A stretch of 64,000 nt of DNA from Capronia americana. Its lineage: Eukaryota; Ascomycota; Eurotiomycetes; Chaetothyriales; Herpotrichiellaceae. The position numbers and the translations under genes were made by a program. Shown here piece by piece: positions 33,141-43,800 of this stretch; the first letter of the stretch is position 1, and each line of letters begins with the position of its first letter. The stretch lies in the NCBI GenBank assembly GCA_016110215.1, contig JADWQD010000013.1, positions 806,001 to 870,000 on the forward strand. The letters run 5' to 3'. Below the pieces are notes generated by a model, which had not been told where the DNA came from, did not search any database, and saw only the letters and a program-made list of their open reading frames with translations.

Positions 33141-33780
33141 CTCGGCCAATGGTAGCGTGGAATCCGCCCCCGCGGTCATCACGATGGAACGAGGATCGTG
33201 GCATGCATGGTTCATGTCCGGAATCGCGGGATGAGACACAACATACATACATACTCGAAGCTGTACTTGGTATGGAGCTTGGATAGGCAATTGACGAGAC
33301 TAGTGATCCAGCTAGCTCGCAATCTTCCTCTATTACTCGACAGTGCTATGTCGAGATATAGTCACTGTCACAAAATTGCGCGAAGAACGAGGCCATGCGT
33401 GATCAAGCCTCATGGCTCGACGAGACCAGAAACGAAGGAATGTGTTGTGATATTTGACAGGTTGCGCATCGTGAGAAAAGAGCATCGTCATGAGTCAGCA
33501 GATTCGTGCTATTTTGAATTCTTGATTTCGAAATACTCGAGTCTTCGAGGTATAGGTCGTGCGCGTCGTAGCTCATTTCCAAATATTCCAACGCGTCTCG
33601 GAATGTGCATCGCTTTATCCCTGATATATTGACATAATCCAAATTCCGAACAAGCTTGGCCACAAGAGTAATGACACAAGGAAATTCGTTATGTTCAGTT
33701 GCTCAAATCATCCACATCTTCTCGAGCTCCTCCCCTATTCCACTGGCAGAGCGGTGATATACCCAATTTTCTCCCCTTAC
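33141..33780. other. Intergenic region between convergent genes, nothing recognised
   Basis: The gap lies between the stop of the MFS gene (plus) and the stop of the MARVEL-like gene (minus). No coding or repeat signal. Confidence 0.5.
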
Positions 33781-34440
33781 CTAGAGGTAGTATCGGCGGC
33801 GGCTGCTGCTCCTCCTTGATCCAGACCGGGAGTGGCCTCTGCGGCTACTGTGTCTCGACCGTCTGACCTCCTTGGTGACAACAACCCTCTCGTGGCGGTG
33901 CAAGAAGATAGCCAACACAAAGGTGAAGAAGAACAAAATGGTGTTCAGTATTCCCAAGGCCCATGATGCTTTAAGCATTGTGCAGTTTTTGTTGAGGTGT
34001 AGTGCCAATGATGAACCGCTGCTTCTGCCGTAGTACCCAAATGGCCCAAGATTGACATAGATCGAACCGGTGGAGAAATTGCCACAATCGGCGTCGCTGA
34101 TGCCTCGAAGCTCGTAGTCAGCTGCGATGAATGCGCCAACGAAACAGAGGTCGATGAACGAGACAAAGAGGGCGGAGCGGCGCGTCGAGCCGAGGCGGAA
34201 GAGGGTGACAACCGCCCATGCGCAGGCGAGAACGGAGACAATGAAGAGCACAAGGATGAAGGACGGCGTGAGCTGGTTGTTGTCGTTGAAGCCATCGACG
34301 AACCATGCCTGTACCGCAAGTCAGTCGAAGCTCAGTATCAACTGAGGGCGAGAGAAGTGACGTACCAGCATCCCAATAATGGGAATCAAGGTCACAATCT
34401 CCACGATCCTCCAGAAGGAGAAAAGCAGACCTCCGAGCAT
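33781..34440 (-). CDS. MARVEL-like four-TM membrane protein with basic RS-rich tail
   Basis: Two exons, 34440-34366 and 34308-33781, joined at a GTACGT donor, give 200 residues. Four hydrophobic helices are visible: FSFWRIVEIVTLIPIIGMLAWFV, SFILVLFIVSVLACAWAVVTLF, ALFVSFIDLCFVGAFIAADY and SWALGILNTILFFFTFVLAIFL. The order, short loops and the FIDLCFVGAFIAADYELRGI segment in helix 3 match fungal MARVEL-domain proteins, which act at membrane-apposition or cortical domains. The loop between helices 3 and 4 has two cysteines that could pair. The C-terminal 30 residues (RRSRHSSRRGHSRSGSRRSSSRRR) are strongly basic, suggesting contact with acidic lipids or phosphoregulation. The function is unknown. 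Confidence 0.8.
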
Positions 34441-37400
34441 CTTGAGCTACTTTGCAGTGATCAGAGCCGGGGAGAGCTGGCAGGAATGGTATCGCTTCGA
34501 CCGCAGACTGTTACTGCCTCAGGCGGTGGCCGCCAGAACCCAATGCGTGCGGGGTTGCACCAACGCGGGCTCCCAGAGAATGAATGGGTGGACGAAGCAG
34601 AATTAAGGCCACTGGAAGAAGTTTCCAGTTTCAAAAAGGATATATGCAGAAAAGCAACCGGTAAGATCAAGGATGGATGATAACAGGATCGAGGAGGCTG
34701 GGCGACCTTAAGACTATCCAGTCCCGCTGTCAAGGTGAACCTCAATCCCACTGAGAATCATTGTGGCTGGAAGGCGCTAGCTTCCTTGTCGGGCGTCATA
34801 GTTTGTCTCTGGGGTCGCCCTTCGCCATCTGATTGGCGTCTCGTTCGGGCTGCTGCCGAAGTGGCTCCAGCAAATCCTGAGTCCATCGATGCGCCCGCTT
34901 TCCGAGCTTCCCACTCACCCACGAGTACTGAACCTGGAACTGGGAACAAACACCTGTACTCCGTATCGCTCGTGTGGATCGGCACCTATCACGAACACAT
35001 TGCTTTGGAAATCGCCTATTCCTGCTGCTGATGCCATGACATAACTGTGCACATGGACACGGGTTGTGGCTATGTTTTGAAAGTTTGTTTCTTCGACATC
35101 TTGATGCTGAAGATCCTTCCTGCCAACTACCACATCTAAGCGACCTGTCTCGCCTGGTGTCCTGGCAGTATCGAGTCTCCTCCCGTCATTCGATTTCGTC
35201 AGTAGCCACGAACGTCCCTGAAGCACGGGAGGTTTGCACCTTCGGCTTGGCACCACAACCAGAGTAGCTGCTCCATTTCTGCAACCATTAAGCCGAAGAG
35301 CTCTCATGTCCACCCGCGCTGGGACGTGCCTTGTGTGGCACAAGTCGAGTACTCATCTGAACAGAGTTCCATCTAAAAAGAAGCCCCTGGAGCCGAGTGG
35401 GCTCGACTTTCGTATTGAGGAAAAACCCTGGTGTGATCTAATGATTCCTCAAGGTTCATTGGCAAGCTCTATTCATGTGCCCTATGGTGCATGTCCAGCA
35501 ACTTAACGGCAGCCTTACCGCTTGAAAGCCGTTTGCAGAAGAAAATGGCAGAGATCATGGAGTATTCTGTCATTAGATTCGCAAGTTGGCGAGCGGAGGT
35601 CTCTTCAACATTCAAAGGAAGTGGCGCGTGATATTGCTTTCTTCCATGCACATGAGAGCCACAATGCGAAGGGCTGCTCACTATTTAGCCGAAAACTTCC
35701 TACTCACTAATGTGATCTAGGCCTTCTTTCCACAGCTTTCAGCCCTCCCACATCACGAGCTGCCCATTCGAACGTTACATCGGCAAAACAAGATAAGGTG
35801 AAGCTGCCTAAACAAGCATCGGATACAGACTCAGTGTGAAGGCAGTCAATTATGCTGGACGCGTCTGGACCAGCAGCGGCACTCTGCTTCAGGAGGCGGC
35901 CTCTCTAAAGGCAAGCGAGAGCTCTCCTTCGTCCCGGATACATTGCCGCCTAGCCGCAGCGGAATCAAAGGGCCGGGACGCGGCGCAACATTCAGAGGTT
36001 CTAGCAACCAATGGCTAATAACTTAACCTGGTATTGATGCAAGCCATGGACAGAGATCCAAGTGATCTCCGAGCTGTCGCATGGCATGAGGTCGCTCGAC
36101 CGTCATGAGCTAGGCTGAAAGAAGAAGTCTCAATATTTCTCTGCTAGGACCAAAGTCAGAGGCTTAAATGACAGGGTGAAGGAGTGGATCATGAAGAAAA
36201 AAATCTCTAGCCTTGCATCTGAATTGCGGTACGATCACCTTCAAGCAGTGCGGCACCGACCGGGAGTTAAGTGGAGGAGAACTTCGCGGCTGCTTTTCCA
36301 GATGCAGCAATTCCAGAACATAAGGTACAAGGGATCTTCGCAACCGCAACTATCTCGCGCTACAGATTGCTCAAGGACCGTCACTGTAAGGTATCCTGGT
36401 GGGGGAGGTGTGATTCCTCCTGAACGGGATTCAATGCTACTTGATATTGTCTCGATCACATCCATCGACGTTGTCAGCAATCAAGAAACGGAACCCATGC
36501 ACCCCTCCCCCGGACGATTTATACATCCTTGGCAAGATAGCTGCACCCTGTCCCCTCACTTTTCGCCTAGAGTCTGCCTTGGGGTGGCCACGATGCCCGA
36601 CATCTCGAAGGACGGCCTCATGAATGGTCACCAAGGCGTTCAAGCGGCAGTTCGCCTCGAGAATCGACGCCCTGGCCGATAAATTTGTCTGCAACCACAA
36701 CATGACCTACCTTTCTCACCGCGCTTGGAGTCGTCAATGACCGCTTTGAGCGAGTATCGATGCGCTAATGGTCTCAGTGACCTGCTGGTGCACCAGGACA
36801 TCCAATAGATGTGCAACAGAAGCCGCCGGACGCAGGTCTGTCACGTGACCAGACCGACCTGCCAACACCCGGCTGCATTGTCAAGGGGCACGTCTGACTG
36901 GAAAGGGCCATCCCAGTGGAGGACGCGAACAATGCCAGGACAACGGTATCGTTGAAATCAACACAGCACAAGCGCCGTTGTAGCTGCCTCCGATATACCT
37001 GTCCCGCATATCTGACGGGACAGCCATACATCCTGTGACGCCTTGATCGAGGGATTGGTTGTGTCAGTCAAGCAACGCCGGTTCTGCGGCAGCCAACTCG
37101 CTTCTGCTGACCCCATGTTGATTACCTTCAGCTATGGAATACCTTTGCATGCATATCTCAATCGATAAACCTCGGCCAGCAGGAGGCTGCGAGGACGCTA
37201 AAGGAGTCTTGAACCTTCTCTTCGTAGCTTGGAGTACGGGAAGTGGACAAGTCGAAGGGTGGACTGACCGGAAGCGGTTGCCCTGATCCATCGGGGAACC
37301 TCGAACTGCTCCTGCTCGGTTGTCGACATCTCTCAATGTCATTCGTGACCGCACAGAGATGGCAGTGCTCCTACCTTATCAGCAGGTCAGTGGTTTGAAG

Positions 37401-37540
37401 GCTACTAACGACTTCTGGACCCCGTCAACCCCGTGGCCTATCTGCCTCACAAGTTGGCGTGCTGCCAACGTCATGGATCTGGGCCCGAGTCACTATTAAA
37501 GAGTCGAATTCTCCAGTCTTCAGACGGCCATTTTCCAACG
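34441..37540. other. Gene-poor region of about 3.1 kb
   Basis: Open frames up to 168 codons occur on both strands but none has recognisable domains, a good start context or joinable exons. One GTACTCCGTA motif is at 34957-34966. No mobile-element protein or terminal repeat was recognised. Confidence 0.5.
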
Positions 37541-38383
37541 ATGGCTACACCCACCCGCCAGTTCTCAAATCTTTGTTTGCCTGACGATAACCCTGATCAG
37601 AGGGTTGCGGAGGAGATGCGATTTGACAGGACAACGCTGGAGGAGAGGAAAATCATCATCAGAGACATCATTGCATCGTTTGAGCCTCGACACCTTCCTT
37701 CTGAGTTGTTTTCGGACGACGCGTTACAAAGGATCACTGCCGAACAGGGTAGTAGACGCAGCAGCGAATGGACGATCCACGACGACCTGAAAGCGAGTCT
37801 GATGCAATGGTGTTGTCACGACCAGGGCGGCTGGACGTTGCTCACCAGGATGCATGGGCCTGCCATTCGAGCTCTGACATTTGAGCAGAAGGTGGAAAGG
37901 CGATTGGAAGAGCAGTTCGAGGCCTACGACGCATTGTTTTCCATTCCTCCTGGATCGGCCAACCAGGTCCGTGGGCGGGTCCTCGAGATATGCCATGAGA
38001 TCGGGATGATTATGGACGAGGTGGAGTTCGATATCAATACCCGAACCGGAAGTCAGTACAACGCCGCAAAAATCCTGCTCGAAGGGTTGAGAAGTGTCTG
38101 TGGCAGATACGCCGACGTGCCCTTCGTCAGACGCAGCGGACGCCTGGAGGGTACAAGTGCGGGTGCAGGTGCAGAAACAGTCCCGACTTTATACCAAGGA
38201 CTAATCGGGAATGTCGACACACCTTTCATCCTTGATGCGCTGGACACGGTTCAAGAGAAATGGCCTAGGAGCCTCAGGACTGAAGAGGCGCAGACAACAA
38301 TGCGCGAGATCAACGAACTCTTAGTTGAGAACGGTGCTCCTCCCGGCTACCTGACTCAATTTCAGGCTTTGATGCCGGAATGA
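37541..38383 (+). CDS. Hypothetical protein, 280 aa, unrecognised
   Basis: The frame from ATG 37541 encodes MATPTRQFSNLCLPDDNP and runs 280 residues without introns. It is soluble, mixed charged, and predicted mostly helical, with segments such as RTTLEERKIIIRDIIASFEP, FEQKVERRLEEQFEAYDALF and RGRVLEICHEIGMIMDEVEFDI. There is no signal peptide or TM helix. The conserved-looking tail LLVENGAPPGYLTQFQALMPE has the feel of a real protein end. I do not recognise the family. Codon use resembles neighbouring genes, which supports coding. It stands alone between two gene-poor gaps. Confidence 0.6.
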   Translation: MATPTRQFSNLCLPDDNPDQRVAEEMRFDRTTLEERKIIIRDIIASFEPRHLPSELFSDDALQRITAEQGSRRSSEWTIHDDLKASLMQWCCHDQGGWTLLTRMHGPAIRALTFEQKVERRLEEQFEAYDALFSIPPGSANQVRGRVLEICHEIGMIMDEVEFDINTRTGSQYNAAKILLEGLRSVCGRYADVPFVRRSGRLEGTSAGAGAETVPTLYQGLIGNVDTPFILDALDTVQEKWPRSLRTEEAQTTMREINELLVENGAPPGYLTQFQALMPE

Positions 38384-39218
38384 TGGGACCTGGCCGCGAA
38401 GCCTCGACGAACTTTCGGACCTGGTCACTGAAGATATCCAAACAGACGGGGGCATGGACGGCCTGGTGGTAGATTTGGCTGGGGGAGCGCCTGGAGCGGC
38501 GGCCTTGTATGCCTGATGGTCAGCTTCACGGATTGACCCCCGTTGTTTCCCTTGACTTAATTCCAGCGGCGTTGGTGGTTTAGCAATTGTTGAAGATTGA
38601 GTGTGGATGGTGCGGGCTCTTGTCGATGGTTAGTCTATTCAGTTCACACGCGTAATTGGCGAAAGGTACAACCAGCTTCACACCTGACGAGGTCGCCGTT
38701 GCTTCTGATAGTATCCTTGTCACATAATCGCAATCATTGAGACCAGATACAACTCGGCGCAGGATGCTCCCGGTGGAAGATGCACCACCTCTAGCTGCGT
38801 GTCGTCGCCACGTCGCGGGGTAATAAGATGCTGACGGACTCTCCCCACACGAATCCGAGGTTCTCGTCCTTTCGTTTGCGGAGTCTGAGATACTCCTGGT
38901 TCCAGTCATCTCCACTGACTCGACATGCTCGAAGATGATGTACTCGTTCCGCACATTGACATCCGATCGACGTCCTGCGGGTTTGGGCGTTGCCCCGCCG
39001 CTGTTCCGAATGCACCTGCCTGACTCTGCCATAGTGCACGGCATAAACGACATGTCGTTACCCCTCTTCACCAGACGCGTTCGCTCGAGTCTTTATCTTG
39101 TGCCAGAACCGCAGTTCCCATCCGTCCACTTCTGCTGACTCTCTTTCGCGCAAAAACCGGTGTGATCAATCCTCTCTCATTTCATCGTCCAAGAAACTCG
39201 CTTCTCCGTGCTCTCAAT
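38384..39218. other. Intergenic region, promoter of the alcohol dehydrogenase gene
   Basis: A 163-codon frame on the minus strand (38580-39071) lacks domains and is not considered a gene. No repeats seen. Confidence 0.5.
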
Positions 39219-40575
39219 ATGGCTGCAGTCGAGATCCCTTCCAGGCACAAGGCCTTGGTGTACGATAACCCTGGCAGCATCTCGACAAAGATCGAGGAGA
39301 TTGAGACTCCGAAACCTGGGGCTGGAGAGCTGTTGGTGAACTTGACTCACTCTGGAGGTAAGCTGTCACTCCGGTTCCGCCTTTACACATGGGAGAAAGA
39401 AGGAGCATTAACATGCCTCAGTCTGCCATTCGGTAAGTGCTTCGAAGAGCTTCCTCGACAGACGACAGTGATGCTCACGGTGCGGCTTCCCTTGGACAGG
39501 ATATGGGAGTCATGTGCAATGCGTGGACATGGCTTCCTGCTCCCACACAAAAAGGCCAAGTCGGCGGCCATGAAGGCGTCGGTACCGTTGCTGCCTTGGG
39601 CCCCAACGCTGAATCCTCTGGGTTCAAAGTCGGCGATCGGGTGGGCATCAAGTGGCTGGCCTATGCGTGTGGAAACTGCACGCCTTGCCTGGCGGGAGCC
39701 GATGCATCCTGCACCGCGGCAAAGATCTCCGGGTAGGTATCACGGAGCTCGATAGCCCCGGACGAACCGTTTCGACTGACGTACTAGATACTATTACCCT
39801 GGGACCTTCCAGCAATACGCCATTGCCCCAGCCCACTATGCTACTCCCATCCCGGACGGTGTCCCCAGCGACCTGGCAGCGCCCCTGCTCTGCGGCGGAG
39901 TCACTGTCTACGCAGCGCTGAAGAAGCTGATCGACGAGGGAGTTCGTCCGGGAGACTGGGTGGTTATTCCGGGAGGCGGCGGCGGGCTTGGTCACCTGGC
40001 CCTTCAAATTGGCGCTCGAGGCATGGGCTTCCGCATGGTTGGAGTGGATATGGGGGAGAAAGAGAAACTGGTCAAGGAGTGTGGTGCGGAAGCGTTCCTC
40101 GATCTCTCCAAATACAGCCGCGACGACGAGGGAACCAAGAAGCTTGTGGAAGACGTCAAGGCCATAACAGGAGGTGGTGCCTCGGGCGTCGTGGTCTGCA
40201 CTGCCAACAACACTGCTTATGCTCAAGGGTTGTCCTTCCTCAAATTCCGAGGTTGTCTGGTCTGCGTGGGCGTCCCTGAAGGGCCTCTGGTGCCCATTGC
40301 CACAGCCAACCCAGCAACGATGCTGGCCTCGGAACTGAAGATTGTTGGCAGCGCTGTGGGCAACCGAAAAGAGGCCATTGAGACATTGGAATTTGCAAGA
40401 AGGTGAGTCGCAGTCTGGACGCTGTCTTTCTCAAAACACTTTGCTTACGCGGTCGCATAGGGGTATCGTCAAGACGCACTTCACCGTGGAACCGATGAGT
40501 AAACTGACCGAGACGTTTGAAAAGATGGACAAGGGTCAATTACAGGGCAGAGTGGTTATTGATCTGAGCGGATAG
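39219..40575 (+). CDS. Zinc-dependent alcohol dehydrogenase, five exons with an 11-nt microexon
   Basis: Exons 39219-39357, 39422-39432, 39500-39732, 39788-40402 and 40461-40575 give 370 residues. Exon 2 is only 11 nt and encodes VCHS, restoring SGVCHSDMGV with catalytic zinc ligand Cys48. Other signatures are GGHEGVG (His74, Glu75), the structural zinc set CGNCTPCLAGADASC (Cys107, 110, 113, 121), GYYYPGTFQQYA rebuilt across intron 3, and the nucleotide motif VIPGGGGGLGHLALQIGARGMG. The enzyme is a medium-chain NAD-dependent ADH of the yeast Adh1/Aspergillus AlcC class, oxidising primary alcohols or reducing aldehydes in the cytosol. An insertion around GVMCNAWTWLPAPTQK makes it slightly longer than Adh1. 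Identification is firm; the substrate preference is inferred. Confidence 0.93.
39422..39432 (+). other. 11-nt coding microexon with catalytic zinc cysteine
   Basis: The exon is flanked by ..CCTCAG and GTAAGT. Skipping or retaining it shifts the frame or removes Cys48, so correct recognition is needed for an active enzyme. Confidence 0.9.
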
Positions 40576-40848
40576 AATCGATACACGAACCTCTGCAGAA
40601 TAAGTAGCTTGTCACGTACAAAACACCGAACAATCTGAACCAAAAAGTTGCCGTACTTGATTAATTCGAGACTCTGTCCCCAAGTCTCGGCTTCAGCCTT
40701 TGCAGCCCCCAAATACAGACAGTCGCCCAGCTTCTCTTCAGCTCGTGCACGCGTATTGTATCCTGCCCGCACGACTATCGTTACGACAACCAGAAAGCAC
40801 CGAGCTTTCTGATGCGTGGGACCTTGGATGTCAGCGTGAGTTGAGGCG

Positions 40849-43800
40849 ATGAATCCGTACAATCAGCCGCCGTACGGATATCCACAGCAAACACCAGGTC
40901 CGCCGCAGCCACCATGGCAAGCACCTCCGCGACGACAAGGATGGGGAGACCCTAGGATTCCAGGGCAAGGACCGCAGAGTCCAGTGTCTCCTGCCTACCA
41001 GAATATTCCTCCCTCTACGAGTAATGCGTTCGGACCACCTCTTCCACCACATCCACCGCTTCCTCAACCCCAGTACCCTCCTCAGCCGCAGTTCGACGTA
41101 TCGCATTGGGGAGTGAAATATAATCAAGGATTGGCGGCTCCGGGTCAAGGGCAAGGGCAAGGGCAAGATCAAGAGACAAAGCCTGCACTACCACCTCGCC
41201 CGACATCAGCAACAGGCAGGCTCAGTCCGCAGCCTCACCAGCAGGACCACTCTCAGCCGTACTCAGGATGGAACGACCCTTATCACACAGCCAACGCAGT
41301 GCCGCCTCCTCCACCGCCTCGTCCCGCCGAATACCAAGCTCACATGCAAGCGGCGCATCATGGTCGAGCAAGCACACCTCAGCAGGAATACTCTCACCGA
41401 CCCGCATCACATCACTACGATCCCGCTCCCCCGCAGCAGAATCCATGGAATACACAGCCTTCACAACCCACAGGGCCGACGTATCATCCGACGGCACCGC
41501 CTCCGCAACATCTGTCTGGAACGATTGATGGGCCGCTGGTGTCGCCCATAGAGCCTACCGGCGGCTTTTGGGGAGCGTCGCACGGGCAACAAACTCCAGG
41601 CCATGCTCAGAACAATTACAATGCTCCTCCTCAACAACTACATGACAAACCTGCCAGTACTCAGGCACTAGGTTTCGGAGGCCCCTCGGATTGGGAGCAC
41701 TACGATCCTAACGCGCCGCCTCCAGACCAGACGCCTACGAGTCCTCCACCGAACCTTTTCCACCAGCCGCAGGCCCCAATTTCACCACCTCCTAGCCATG
41801 CTACTCCGGCACCTGTACAGCAGACCCCAAAACCAGAACCTGCTCGACCGACTTATCCTGTTGAAATTGGTGCTCGAAGCCCAGTAACACCTCGAAAAGA
41901 CTCACAGTTTCCGCCACCCGCGCCCAGTTATGGTCCACCCGCACAGCAGCCAGCTGTGGACGCGAGACCGTCTTCTGCAGGTCAACATCCCAGTAACATC
42001 TCCGCCCGTTCAGACAGCCTCAACAGCGCAGGTAATATTGACACCGTCATCCAAGCCTGGAATGCTCCGTTGAAGCCACATCCCGTCCCGGAGTCTACTC
42101 CAAGGCCGGAATCGCGTGCGTCAGCTTCAGCAGTCTCAAACCCCGAACAAGGGCCTTCTCCGACCAGTGTAAAAGTAGTCGACCCCTACGCCGACCTGGA
42201 GCCCGAGTTCAAGGCGTCGTTGAAGAGGTACGCGGTTATGCTCAGGAGAGAGGCAGCGGCCAAGACCGACGAGGAGAAATTTGATATTTTCCAGAGTTTC
42301 GTGACCAAAGAGCTCAGGCTCCGAAGCTTGCTTTACGGGGTTGAGCTGAGGAAAGAAGAGGCCAAGGAGGTCAAGAAGGCCGCCAACCTGGCCGACATAC
42401 AGGCTGTGCTGCCCGAGTCAGCCTTACCTTCCGCTCCCGCGAAACCAGATGTTGCTGGCCAGCTCAATCAACCTGTTGCAAACACTTTTGAGCCGGTTGC
42501 GACGTCCGCCTTGCCTCAACCACCACCAACCCAGCCGTCAGCCACCATCCTGGGGGCTACCGCACAGCCGAATGTCGTCCCGAAAGAACCGCCGAAACTC
42601 GACACCTCCAAACCTGCATCGGCCGCCCCGTCCTTCGCTCCCCAGGCAGCAAGTAGACCTTCTGTTGAGGACCGCACCAAGTCGAAAGACGATGGCTATG
42701 TAATGGTCGCAGCGCCTGGCCGCGAAGAGGCATATAGCCCGGGTGGTCGACCCTTGATGACCAAGGTTAAAGGCGATAGTGACGAGGAAGCTTATAGTCC
42801 CGGTGGTCGGCCTATCACAGCCAAGGCTGCAACGACTTCACCGTCAAGGCCAGCGGCTGGCACCCTGGTCCAGGATCATTTCCGTCAACAAGCCCAGAAC
42901 GCCCTATCGCCCAGCAATGATGCTCCAATGGTTATGGAAGACTACCTGACTCCTCAACCGACCTCACCAAGCATCAATGCGCCAATGATTGTTGCTGCTG
43001 AACCGCCTGTTGCTCTGACATCACCACGGGCGAACCAAAATAGCCAGAAGCCTGTTGTGCCCATCAAGTTCGAACCTCCGCGACCCGCATATACTCCTTT
43101 TCGTTATAGTGCAGGTGTCCAAGAAGAGAAGACAAAGACTTCTTCGCTGCGACCGGCAGACCAGGCGTATTCCTCACTACGTAATTCACAGGCCGGGTCA
43201 GGTCGTCTGCTTTCTCAGGATGCTGTGTTGCTTGGTCCAGCGAGACCCTCCTCGAGCAGCGGTAGAAAGGAGCATGAGGAGGCATTCATCGGCTTGATCC
43301 GGAAGCAGAGTATGGCTGTAAGACAGAGGCCACCCGGATCCGCTCCACCACCGCCACTGCCACGTAGCATGACTCCAGGGGGCATTATTAACAAGGCGAC
43401 TGCTGCTGCAGCTAAACCCGAGCCGCCTCCGTTTATGAGAGTGGGCACCCCGGCGGCACCGGCATTCAAACCACAGCAACCTGCAGACGTCGTCAAAGAC
43501 GCCGTGACAGCCTTACGCTCCCTTCTTCCGTCTTTGGATGATCTTCCCACTCCTATCGATTCGAGCGGCAGCAACCCGAAGCTCAGGGTTGTCAGGTCTA
43601 AAATCGACTCTATCAACGATCAATTCTCATTTATCCATGACACCGTGGTGGAATGGGACCGCACTAATCGCCTGGTCCGCAAAGAACAAGAAGCCGAGCG
43701 ACAACAGCGTCAAGGAGAGTCCGAAGCCCGCATCGATGCCCTCTTCAACGACAATGAGATCGGCTATGCCGATATCGGCGAGCTCGAGGCCGAATTCAAG

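Noticed and set aside
36176..36682. 168-codon plus-strand frame in the 34-37 kb gap
   Set aside because: No domain, no homolog recalled, and composition unlike the confirmed genes; probably chance.
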